38,919 nt of DNA from Methanoregula sp. (GTDB taxonomy: Archaea; Halobacteriota; Methanomicrobia; Methanomicrobiales; Methanospirillaceae), in contig JAUSBW010000031.1 in assembly GCA_030651815.1 (NCBI GenBank), positions 1 through 38,919 of the forward strand, written 5' to 3'. The notes beneath the pieces were generated by a model, which saw only the letters and a list, made by a program, of their open reading frames with translations, made no database searches and was not told where the DNA came from. This document shows positions 1-7,703 of this stretch, one piece after another (the first letter of the stretch is position 1; each line of letters begins with the position of its first letter). The translations under genes and the position numbers were made by a program.

Positions 1-105
1 ATGGATAAACTTAATAAAGGTCTTTGTATCTTAAATGCAATGGACACTTATGATCTTGATAACCACGTTATAAATTTTAAAGTTTGAATTGATTGTATCA
101 TTTAG

Positions 106-333
106 GATCGTTTAATAATTGTAATACCCGGAAGTCATGTAATAGCGAAGATCCAGCACATAACCCGGAGACGAGTGGAGCAACTCTGGAAAATGTATCG
201 GGATACAGGAACAATTCCGATAATCGGACAAAAGATGGGTCGGCCGAAGAAGCCGATAACTCCAGAAGAATCAGTAATAATCTATGAGGCATATCAACGA
301 TTCCGCTATGGAGCCCGGAAAGTTGTGCCAAAA
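106..333 (+). pseudogene. Decayed transposase/integrase N-terminal HTH fragment
   Basis: The frame reads KIQHITRRRVEQLWKMYRDT, then GRPKKPITPEE and an EAYQRFRYGARKVV-like end. This is the helix-turn-helix and GRPKK linker typical of the N-terminus of archaeal IS481/IS3-like transposases. Upstream in the same frame are stops at 85-87 and 103-105. Downstream the frame turns into unrelated sequence and stops at 372, so the DDE catalytic core is absent. The flanking DNA is AT-rich compared with the chromosome to the right. Family assignment is by eye. That it is a non-functional remnant is clear from its length and stops. Confidence 0.55.
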
Positions 334-489
334 AATTTCCCGACTCTGCATTTTTTTCTTACCGATGACTGATGAACTCATTGAACTCAAACAACCGATA
401 GGGAAGAACAGTCCCGGCATAAAAATACACAAGAATATTTTCACCAGACAAACTGGAAAGCCAATCCGGCTTATACCCTGAAATCTGCA

Positions 490-507
490 AATAAAAAAAA
501 GATTTTT
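490..507 (-). terminator. T-run terminator of the S-layer gene
   Basis: Read on the minus strand, a run of eight T (493-500) with further T-rich sequence lies about 18 nt past the TAA of the S-layer gene. This is the usual archaeal intrinsic termination signal. No strong hairpin is needed or seen. Confidence 0.5.
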
Positions 508-518
508 AGATGTTGGTT

Positions 519-3395
519 TTAGTGCCTGCGCACAACGATGAACGCAACTGCGCCAAGACCGATCAACGCGATCAATGCACCATAGCCGGGTGACTGAGTC
601 GGGGTTGGGGTCGGGGGTACAGTTGTTACAACGGGTGCTACAGTTGTTACAACAGGTGCTACGGTTGTAACAGGTGCTACAGCTGTTACAACAGGTGTTA
701 CGCCTTCAAGAACATTGAAGAGTGCAGTGCCGGTTGCTGTCTGGAGAATTGCTTCTGCAGTAACAATGTACTCGTCCGGTTTGAATGTTGATGAGTCAAC
801 ATCGAACGAGATCTTGTTCATGCCGCTGTCACCTTTGGCTACCTTGACGGTGCCGGTTGCTCCGCTGAACTCGCCGCTCTGGCTCTTCTGAGTCGGCTTG
901 AATGATGATGAGTAGACCTGGACGAGGACTTCGTCATCTACCGCGAGGTTGGTCGCTGCAATGATGGTGAACTTGTCACCAACATGCTTGTCGCCAATCG
1001 GGTCGATGCGGATGACGGGTACCTCGACGAGGAACTGGAGCTTGGTGTAGGTGTCGTCGACGTTCGGGCTGTTGATACCCTGAACAAGTGCTTCAGCTGC
1101 GTCGGATCCCTGGAGACTTCCTGCTCCGAGGAGCGTGAAGATGTTTGTCCCAGCGGTTGCGTCTCCTACGTTCAGCTGCATGTTACGGACAACGACATTA
1201 GAACCCTCTTCCATTGGCTTGACATCGAACACATTGTTCTGCATCGGGTGCTGAACTACGACGAAGTACTGGCCGGGGTAGAGATCCTTGGTGGTTGTCT
1301 GCTCGACCTCGTATTTGAACGAGGCGTCGGCATTCACAGATTCCAACTTGACACCAGCGAAGTTAGTCGGGTAGTTCTTACCGAGGATCCAGATCATGAC
1401 ACCCGATGGGTCACCTTCTGCTGTACCGGTGATGAAGATCTTGTCACCCTGTGCGACAGTGGACTGCGATGCTGTTGCAGAGACGAACGGCTTCTTGATG
1501 ATGATAGAGACCGTTCCGAATGCTACGTTTGCAAGTGTAGTCGAGCTATATTCACGGGGCCCGCTTACTGCGTAGATGGTGTACGTGCCTGCATCGAGTG
1601 CAACTTTTGAGGTTCCCCACTTCCATGACCAGGTGTTGTCACCGAGGACTGAAGCCTGCTGGAAGGTTGTTGCATCCATATCTTTAACTGGCTCGGCACG
1701 GGGGTTGTCTTTGTTGATTTGTGAACCTTTTGCTTGCAGGTTCGGACCCATGATGAACATGTAGGTCTTGTAAGACTCTGTGTTGGTACCGGAGAACTTG
1801 ATCTCCTCGCCAAGGTAGTAGCTCTGGTCGCCGGCTGCCACTATGGTGACTGCGCCCTTCTCAACCTTCACATCGACCTCGTCGCTGAAGTAGGTACCGG
1901 TTCCATACAGGTATTTGTTAGCATTGTCTGTGTATGTTGCTATGTTGCTCGCGGTTCCTGAGAACTGCTGTTCAACACGGATAGTGTACTTCTGTGCCTT
2001 GGTCCAGTTGGTGGTCTGCCACTCAACGGTTCTTACACCAGTACTTGCCGTGGTGACGTTCGCGTACAAGTAGGTACCGTTACCAACTTTTTCTTTGTTG
2101 CTGCCGGCAATGTTGGAGGCGCCGCCATTTGCAACATCGCTCCAGATATTATCTTTTGCACCGTTCTGGTAGGAATAGTTACCTGCAAGACCTGGTGCAT
2201 AGATGTCGAAAGCGTTTCCAGCTGGAGTACCTGCTACGTATGGATCCTGTGCAACACCTGCCTGGTACTGTGTGATCATCGGGGGCTGGCTGTCATATCC
2301 ACCAGTCATGGTGCTGGTTCCCTTTACCCAGAGATGGTAGGTAGTGCTGGGCTTACCCGTGATGGTCACTGAGAACGCCTTGCTCCGGACTACTGATTCC
2401 TTGTTTGCCTCAATCTTGATAGAGTCAGAGACAAGGGTGATAGTTGTCGCGGCAGAAACGGTCTTACCGGTGTAGTCTGCGCCTGCGTTCTTGTAGTTAT
2501 CCTTCATGGCATTCAGCCAGGATTCTGCAGTGATGGTGTAGGTGCCGGGCGGGTATACATACTGTCCGTTCCTGTCAAGTGCGCCGGTAGACCAGTTTGA
2601 CATGTAAGCTGTATCAGTTGTTGCTTCCGGGTTGTAGGTCGAGGCTGCTATTCCCCAGTACCATGGCTGGTACGAAACGTTCTGCCGGGTAATTGAGTTA
2701 GCATACTGAGCTGGGGCACTTCCATTCACAAGCTTGGTTAAGGTAGTTCCGGATGCGTCCTTGACCTTGATATCAATGTAGCCGTCTGTGATAGCACCAT
2801 ATAATTGGGTGTTGGTGGGGTCATTGTTATAAGGTAGTCCTTGACTCCCAGCGACCGGTGACCTAAAGAGGGGTTCGTTGATTGCCGCATACATGTTGGT
2901 ATCAACCTTGAACCCAAGTTTCTGTCCCTGAACAACGGACTTGCCGGACATATCGTTCCCTGAAGCAAGGCTAAAGTCCCAAGGAGCGATAGCAAGGGTC
3001 GGGTCAGCAACAGTGAAGATCTTGACCGGATTTGCGGTATTAGTACCATTGTAGAAATACCAGTTACCGGTGTAGCCAACGAAGTCTGACTGTGCAACCG
3101 TGAACGAAGTGTTACGTCCTACGAGGGAGATCGTCTTGGTTGGTGCAGTCTTTGTAATATCTGCTGCGGATGCCCACCAGCCGATTTGTGAGTCACCGGA
3201 CGCTACATTGGTACTGCCAGTAGTTACCCAGGCATTTGCCTGTACGACTGACAGGTTAAGTCCTGACTCTCCAATAAACACGGTTGCTCCTGAGTTGGTA
3301 ATGTTCTGTGCCACCATGTATGCCGATACCGGCATAACTGCCATAAGCACGAACAGAACAACTGCAACCAGTGCAATAGTTAATCGCTTAGTCAT
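519..3395 (-). CDS. Secreted S-layer glycoprotein
   Basis: A 958-aa surface protein, probably the main cell-envelope lattice protein. Residues 1-25 form a signal peptide (short KR n-region, hydrophobic core, VSA cleavage site). The mature part is beta-rich, Ser/Thr/Gly-rich, and has at least ten N-glycosylation sequons (for example NIT, NTS, NGS, NVS, NWT). A Thr/Pro/Val stalk with repeated TVAPVVT units leads to a C-terminal SPGYGALIALIGLG helix and a VVRRH end, a PGF-CTERM-like tripartite sorting signal used by archaeosortase. The architecture matches Methanomicrobiales S-layer proteins that begin with a DUF3821-like segment (ATVFIGESGLNL). The reading frame stays open 29 codons further upstream, but a GGAGGAAC ribosome site lies just before ATG 3395 and the signal peptide starts there. 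Confidence 0.9.
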   Translation of the reverse strand: MTKRLTIALVAVVLFVLMAVMPVSAYMVAQNITNSGATVFIGESGLNLSVVQANAWVTTGSTNVASGDSQIGWWASAADITKTAPTKTISLVGRNTSFTVAQSDFVGYTGNWYFYNGTNTANPVKIFTVADPTLAIAPWDFSLASGNDMSGKSVVQGQKLGFKVDTNMYAAINEPLFRSPVAGSQGLPYNNDPTNTQLYGAITDGYIDIKVKDASGTTLTKLVNGSAPAQYANSITRQNVSYQPWYWGIAASTYNPEATTDTAYMSNWSTGALDRNGQYVYPPGTYTITAESWLNAMKDNYKNAGADYTGKTVSAATTITLVSDSIKIEANKESVVRSKAFSVTITGKPSTTYHLWVKGTSTMTGGYDSQPPMITQYQAGVAQDPYVAGTPAGNAFDIYAPGLAGNYSYQNGAKDNIWSDVANGGASNIAGSNKEKVGNGTYLYANVTTASTGVRTVEWQTTNWTKAQKYTIRVEQQFSGTASNIATYTDNANKYLYGTGTYFSDEVDVKVEKGAVTIVAAGDQSYYLGEEIKFSGTNTESYKTYMFIMGPNLQAKGSQINKDNPRAEPVKDMDATTFQQASVLGDNTWSWKWGTSKVALDAGTYTIYAVSGPREYSSTTLANVAFGTVSIIIKKPFVSATASQSTVAQGDKIFITGTAEGDPSGVMIWILGKNYPTNFAGVKLESVNADASFKYEVEQTTTKDLYPGQYFVVVQHPMQNNVFDVKPMEEGSNVVVRNMQLNVGDATAGTNIFTLLGAGSLQGSDAAEALVQGINSPNVDDTYTKLQFLVEVPVIRIDPIGDKHVGDKFTIIAATNLAVDDEVLVQVYSSSFKPTQKSQSGEFSGATGTVKVAKGDSGMNKISFDVDSSTFKPDEYIVTAEAILQTATGTALFNVLEGVTPVVTAVAPVTTVAPVVTTVAPVVTTVPPTPTPTQSPGYGALIALIGLGAVAFIVVRRH

Positions 3396-3519
3396 ATGTT
3401 TAGTTCCTCCAAAGTTTACATCATACATTTCAAGCCGCGAACCGTTTCGACAGATGCCGAATAACAGTTCTGCGAGCCCCATACTCCGATTAGACGGAAT
3501 ATGGAACAGTATTTGTTAA

Positions 3520-3540
3520 AGAGTTAATATATCCTTTGTG
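3520..3540 (-). promoter_or_regulatory. S-layer promoter (BRE/TATA)
   Basis: On the minus strand the sequence AAAGGATATATTAA gives a purine-rich BRE followed by a TATA box. A start of transcription about 25 nt downstream (near 3499) leaves a leader of roughly 100 nt before the ATG at 3395. Confidence 0.55.
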
Positions 3541-3923
3541 GTCATTTTTTTATGGGCTTTTATGACCGAAATGAGCCCCGTTTTTGATTTAAGACAGATA
3601 AATTGAGTTTTGGTTGTCCCGTACTTCCCCGGTTTCGTTCATGGTTTTTTGCACCCGGCATTGTGAATGGGTTATATGTCGCGCACTGTTCCATTTCACT
3701 ATAATCACCATATGTTATACACTGATGTATAGTATTGCACATCCGTTTTTTTTGCTTTGAAGATTATCCTGCAAGAGTTTTTTGCAACACACGGGACTCG
3801 CCTGACGTTTTGATATACGATTCTCCATGTGTCATCTGTTAAGAAAAAGTTGCTGTTCACATGGACCGGACCAAAAGAATCCGGATCATTTACAAATCCG
3901 GAATGTGCTGATGCTTTTTGGAT
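3541..3923. other. Intergenic stretch without a recognisable gene
   Basis: Only short, non-protein-like frames are present on either strand. A small inverted repeat, TATACA-CTGA-TGTATA, lies at 3716-3731. The stretch separates the S-layer promoter from a zone of decayed mobile-element genes and is probably degenerate DNA. Confidence 0.4.
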
Positions 3924-4378
3924 ATGACGAGATCGTATGCAGCACTCAACTTCCGCCAGCGGGCACAGCGGGTTTTTCCGGACGGGATGATCGAGCTGGT
4001 GGCGACTGAACAGGACTATCTGGCGGCTGCCCGGCTGTTAACGGCGCTCGACACAACAGGTAGAGGGCAGATGTCGAAGCTGTAGAAGAGTGAGAAGCAA
4101 CTGATCGATACTGTGATCGCAATGAAGGTTGTAGAGTATACGATCTGCGATCTCCGGAAGTGGATGGGATTCTCTCATCAGCATCTCTACAGGATCCTGA
4201 ATGGGCAAAAACGATCAGGACCATAATCGCATCACACTGCGGCACCCTCCATCCACCTATCTGCATTTCGCGCTAAACCATCGTGCGGTGGAAATCGGAA
4301 AGACTGCAAAAATGCCCGGATTGCGGGAAATTATGCCAGCAGCACACCGTTGAAGGCGATATTATCAGATTGGGCTGA
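3924..4378 (+). pseudogene. Broken HTH / zinc-ribbon gene of a mobile element
   Basis: From ATG 3924 the frame encodes a protein-like segment (RVFPDGMIELVATEQDYLAA), is cut by an in-frame TAG at 4089, and then continues in the same frame as an HTH-like segment (DLRKWMGFSHQHLYRILNG). It ends at a TAA near 4225. In another frame, further on, comes CPDCGKLCQQHTVEGDIIRL, a CxxC zinc-ribbon-like motif, ending at TGA 4376. Together these look like the C-terminal part of one mobile-element DNA-binding or ATPase protein, disrupted by one nonsense mutation and at least one frameshift. The exact family is not identified. The GC-rich codon choice resembles the resident chromosome, so the element was probably adapted to this lineage before decaying. 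Confidence 0.45.
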
Positions 4379-4642
4379 CAGCCTTTTCGGGAACGTAAAG
4401 ATCAACCTTAGTTCTCATATCAAAAACCACATACTTTCTTCATACTCGTGGTCTATCGGGAGGAGAACTCTTCTGGGCGGTCTTCCGTGATTTCCGGTTG
4501 AGGCACCTGCAGGACGTCGGGCGCGGCAGATCCTCATAACCACGGACCTGCGCAAAAGGCCAGGATATCGAACTCTCAAATGATACCTCCATTACATATA
4601 TACCCCAGGATCCATATCTCAAATAACACACAGGAGCTCCAG

Positions 4643-4807
4643 ATGCCAAAAAAGAAATTCAATCCAGAAGACGTGATCGGCAAGCCGTACGAGCGCGGGC
4701 TGCTCCCGTACGGCGGCGGTGTCAGTATGCGGACCGGCAGGATCGCCTTCGCAGTCAGTGAGGAAGAGCACCGCAACGATATGAAGAAACTCAAAGTGCT
4801 CCTATGA
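4643..4807 (+). CDS. Small antitoxin-like protein, partner of PIN toxin
   Basis: A 54-aa charged protein (MPKKKFNPEDVIGKPYERG start, EEEHRNDMKKLKVLL end). ATG 4643 is chosen because an AGGAG ribosome site precedes it (ACACAGGAGCTCCAG), and the frame upstream has no protein character. A TATA-like stretch (TTACATATATAC) lies at about 4591-4602. Its stop overlaps the next start as ATGA, the usual arrangement of a type II antitoxin with its PIN toxin. No known antitoxin DNA-binding fold can be recognised, so the role is inferred from size and position. Confidence 0.55.
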   Translation: MPKKKFNPEDVIGKPYERGLLPYGGGVSMRTGRIAFAVSEEEHRNDMKKLKVLL

Positions 4808-5277
4808 GCCGCACCATCTTCCTTGATACTCAAATCTTTTTTCAGTGTATCGAAAACAGGCAGCTCAGTACCGTCATTGAACACGCAATCAATGCCGGAT
4901 ACCAGGTCTGTACCTCTATCACGGTACTGGGTGAAGCCTTCACGCAGATGTATGAAAAACCGGATGCGGTTGACTACATCACATAGATGCATTCCCTCTT
5001 CACTGCATGGGACGTAACGGCCCTGTTCCCGATGGACCGCGTGCGGATCTTGTGTTATTTGCTCGGGGAGGAGGAGATCAATACCCGAATGATCCGCGAA
5101 CCCACAGACCGCACGCACCTGGCGTACGCGATGGCGTACCGTGTCGATTATTTCCTGACGTCGGACAAGCACCTCATCAAGTGCCGCATCCCATTGAAGC
5201 TGCGGGAAGCCGATTTCGTCAAGCCGGAGACGATGCCCCTGGAGAAGTTCCGGGACAATGTCCTGAAGAAGAAGTAA
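4804..5277 (+). pseudogene. PIN-domain ribonuclease (VapC-like), interrupted by in-frame TAG
   Basis: One frame of 157 codons encodes a PIN-domain protein but has a TAG at codon 61 (4984-4986). PIN acidic residues are all recognisable: D in FLDTQIFFQ near the N-terminus, E in VLGEAFTQM, D in TDRTHLAYAMA and D in FLTSDKHL. PIN toxins cleave RNA, often tRNA or rRNA, and are held in check by a co-expressed antitoxin, here the overlapping upstream gene. The amber separates the first acidic pair from the second, so neither half should form an active site. TAG ends normal genes in this window, which argues for a nonsense mutation and not recoding. Readthrough or a restart at ATG 4987 cannot be excluded. 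Confidence 0.7.
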
Positions 5278-5769
5278 CCCCGGGATCGCCTCCCTTTCTG
5301 ATCCCCCACATTCCGGAGATCGTGCAGGCCGGACCAGGCACCGGCGCCGGGCGCTCCGGTCAAAGGTGACCGGAGATCCTTGCTGATATCGCATCGCCGT
5401 AAGCGCCCCCCCCTGGTAGCTTCCGGTCATGCACCCTGCAGGATACCGGCGCAAACCCCCTCAATGCCCCCTCTTTTCCGGTGTCCCCATCGGGATTTTC
5501 CAGCATTACCGTGCCCGTCGTTTTACTCTCAAGCCCGTGCGCGGCGATGTGATCTGCAGGAGATTGCGTGTTCTTTCCCCGGGGATCGGCTGCCGCACGA
5601 GCTAACGGAACGGGTCCACACCCGGGACCCCGGTTGACCACGGCGCCCGGGAACGGGGTACATTCGAGGGATCCCGGTTGTTGTCATCGTTGATGGACGG
5701 GGTTGGTATGAGGGCTGGCAAACCGGAGGAAACCAGGGATCCTGCCAAATCTGGTAGGAGCATGTCCTG
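5278..5769. other. GC-rich stretch without a supported gene
   Basis: Open frames occur on both strands, but they read as arginine/proline/glycine-rich sequence typical of shadow frames in GC-rich DNA. None has a ribosome site or a recognisable motif. It probably represents decayed element DNA between the PIN module and the primase remnant. Confidence 0.4.
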
Positions 5770-5904
5770 ATGCTTCTCGTGAAAAACAATGTCATGCCTG
5801 ATACCAACGATGCCGGCAAACAAATTGACAAACAAAGCGATGCATCTATCCCGGCATGCGGTATCTGTGACCGCGTTTCCGCCGTCACGAATGGTAGGGA
5901 CTAA
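5770..5904 (+). CDS. Possible 44-aa ORF with CxxC motif
   Basis: ATG 5770 opens a frame of 44 codons ending TAA 5904, with a plausible composition (many Asp/Asn/Lys, ACGICDRVSAV near the end). A GGAG lies about 12 nt upstream. The single CGIC could be half of a zinc ribbon, with the second half lost. It sits directly before the truncated primase-helicase and may belong to the same element, or be the end of a decayed upstream portion. Weakly supported. Confidence 0.25.
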   Translation: MLLVKNNVMPDTNDAGKQIDKQSDASIPACGICDRVSAVTNGRD

Positions 5905-5965
5905 AAAAGGAAGCCCCCCTCATCCAGGAAGACCCCGCCCGGAACGCGGTAGCCGCTGCTGCAGG

Positions 5966-6784
5966 GGGAGGAACGGAAAGTCAAAGACGATCGAAGTGCT
6001 GGCCCGGATCTTTGCCGACTACGCGGTCAACATCGCCGCCGACTCCCTGATGGCCAGGCGCTTCGAGAACGCCCGCTCAGATCTCGCACGCCTCGCAGGA
6101 GCACGCCTTGCCACCGCAGCTGAAGGAGCGGAAGGCGCACGGATGGATGAGGCAATCATCAAGCAGATCACGGGTGAGTACGTGATTACGGTCCGGAAAC
6201 TCTATGAAAACGAGTTCGAGTTCACTCCTGTAGCCAAGATCTGGATGACCACCAACCACGAGCCGGTCATTCCCGGCACCGATGACGGCATCTGGCGCAG
6301 GATCTGGATGGTGCCGTTCTCTGTCCAGATCCCGGAGGAGAGATGCGACCCGGATATTGCGGCGAAGCTGTTGTCGGAGTCTTCCGGGATTTTGAACTGG
6401 TGCCTTGCCGGTCTGTCCCGGTATTATGCGAACGGGAACCGGCTGGTGCAGCCCCGGAAGGTTTTGCAGGCTACGGCGAACCTGCGGACGGTGAGCGATA
6501 CGGTGGGGTTGTTCCTGGCGACTGAGTGTACGTTTGAGGTGGGGGCGTGGTTATCGAGATCTGCATTCCGCGAGATGTTCGAGAAGTGGTGTGCGGAGGA
6601 GGGGATACACCGGGCACCGACCGGGAGAAGGATTTCGATGTCGCTCAAGGAACGGGGTGTACTAGAAGGAGGACGATCCGGCAATGAGCGGAGATGGTTA
6701 GGAATCCGGTGGAAAAATATGGATGAGCGTGCCGAGTTCGAGCGAACCGGGACTTACCAGGATGTGCTTACCACTGCAACTTAA
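5966..6784 (+). pseudogene. 5'-truncated P4/D5-type phage-plasmid primase-helicase
   Basis: The recognisable part starts exactly at a Walker A-like GRNGKSKT and continues as the SF3 helicase core of P4-family primase-helicases: FADYAVNIAADSL, then ARLATAAEGAEGARMDE (Walker B region), KQITGEY, VAKIWMTTNHEPVIPGTDDG (sensor 1) and WRRIWMVPF. A D5 C-terminal wHTH-like tail follows. These proteins unwind DNA at the replication origin of viruses, plasmids and integrated elements. The open frame extends to 5789, but residues before Walker A are low-complexity and unlike the family, and the primase half and D5_N region are absent. The gene is therefore a C-terminal remnant. Confidence 0.7.
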
Positions 6785-6799
6785 AAAAAATCTATCGAG

Positions 6800-6904
6800 T
6801 GCGTCACTTGCGTCACTATGTACCCTTTTTCCGGGATCTCTTACGAGAAAATTGTACATAAAAAAAGATCCCGGAAATGGCATACAATGTGACGCAAGTG
6901 ACGC
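6800..6904. repeat. 38-bp imperfect inverted repeat with tandem TGCGTCACT units
   Basis: Left arm 6801-6838 and right arm 6867-6904 are reverse complements over 38 bp with only a few mismatches, around a 28-bp AT-rich loop. The outer part of the left arm is two abutting copies of TGCGTCACT (6800-6808, 6809-6817). The right arm carries the matching TGACGCA pair. It lies 16 bp past the stop of the primase-helicase remnant, where iteron-like origin sequences or a terminator might sit. Confidence 0.8.
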
Positions 6905-6961
6905 AATGTGCCGGACCTGCTGGAACCAGTATTATGTACTCGGAAGAACGATGAGTGAACA

Positions 6962-6990
6962 CTCCCCACCCTAAAGGACGGGGCTTCTAG
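6962..6990 (+). mobile_element. IS200/IS605-like right-end hairpin remnant
   Basis: The sequence CTCCCCACCCTAAAGGACGG followed by GGCTTCTAG resembles the hairpin found at the ends of IS200/IS605 elements after tnpB (CCCC-ACCC-TAAA-GG-CGGGG-CTTC). No tnpA or tnpB is left nearby. It is probably an orphan end or a solo insertion scar, recognised by eye only. Confidence 0.4.
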
Positions 6991-7080
6991 TCCTTCTTTC
7001 GGACAGAGATTGTATTCCCAATCTCAGGATATTAATATTTGTAGTATTGCATGATAAAATTAACTGATAGAGGTATCTGT

Positions 7081-7545
7081 ATGACAGAAATCGTGACTGT
7101 AACGGAAGATGAAGCGGCAAAGCTGGCGCTTGAGGGTGACGCGATCATTCTTGGCGGGGTTGAAGTGCATGTGCGGTTCGTCCGCCACAAGGGAAATCCC
7201 GGCATCCAGATCGAGTATACGCCACCGTTTGGACCTGATGAATGCCCGGACTGGATGGTCGATATCAACAACCGGATCGCCGGACTCTGCCGGGCAACGG
7301 TCATGACCATGAACGACCATGCCAGGCAACGCCTGCTTCATCTCGTTGAACAAGATGGCGGGACCGACCGGATGATCTACCGGTTGTTTGTGACTTCGCG
7401 TATCGAAGACGATGGATCGCGTGATAAACAGGTTCATGATTTTGTTGACCCGGAGTTTTTGCGGGTTGATGCCGGGATTGCAAGACGGGCTAAGGAAGCA
7501 CGGCTGACGATCGAGCGGGTGCTGGGGGTGAAGGAATCACAATGA
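7081..7545 (+). CDS. Conserved-looking hypothetical protein, 154 aa
   Basis: A soluble protein starting MTEIVTVTEDEAAKLALEGD, with a mid-part rich in His/Arg (VRFVRHKGNPGIQIEYTPPF) and a charged helical end. I do not recognise the family. ATG 7081 is preferred over ATG 7051 because a GAGGT ribosome site sits 7 nt before it and a TATA-like ATATTAATATTTG lies at 7029-7041. Codon use is that of a real chromosomal gene. It stands alone between the IS-like end and the Fic gene, so the context suggests an accessory function but does not define one. Confidence 0.6.
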   Translation: MTEIVTVTEDEAAKLALEGDAIILGGVEVHVRFVRHKGNPGIQIEYTPPFGPDECPDWMVDINNRIAGLCRATVMTMNDHARQRLLHLVEQDGGTDRMIYRLFVTSRIEDDGSRDKQVHDFVDPEFLRVDAGIARRAKEARLTIERVLGVKESQ

Positions 7546-7605
7546 ATCCTGAAGCAGGTGTATGGTGTTCCGCCGCTCCGCACGGTCCCCCGGCACCACA
7601 ATCTT

Positions 7606-7662
7606 ATTCTGGTTAAACAGACTTAAAGATCATAAATGCATGTAACTCTGGTTTACCAGAAT
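7606..7662 (+). promoter_or_regulatory. Paired operator-like palindromes upstream of fic
   Basis: ATTCTGGTTAAACAGA (7606-7621) and TCTGGTTTACCAGAAT (7647-7662) are inverted copies of one another with few mismatches, and the second is itself a perfect TCTGGT-TT-ACCAGA palindrome. They bracket an AT-rich TTAAAGATCATAAATG that could be the TATA region of the Fic gene, whose ATG is 42 bp on. The layout suggests a repressor binding two sites. Confidence 0.5.
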
Positions 7663-7703
7663 TAAAGGCAAAACCGTGATCGATAATCTGGAGAAGAAGA
7701 ATT

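Noticed and set aside
984-1610. A 208-codon open frame on the plus strand inside the S-layer gene
   Set aside because: It is antisense to a protein with signal peptide, sequons and sorting signal. It has no ribosome site and an odd composition rich in Asp, Val and Cys.
3946-4266. A 106-codon minus-strand frame
   Set aside because: It is opposite the broken HTH gene, whose plus-strand blocks have clear protein character.
4089-4986. Pyrrolysine or amber recoding at the two in-frame TAG codons
   Set aside because: Ordinary genes here (the methylthiotransferase gene and nadC) end in TAG, the zone is otherwise decayed, and no pyl genes are in the window. Nonsense mutation is simpler.
4576-5454. 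A 292-codon minus-strand frame
   Set aside because: It lies opposite the antitoxin and PIN genes, which have a ribosome site, an ATGA overlap and the PIN acidic residues. The minus frame shows no domain.
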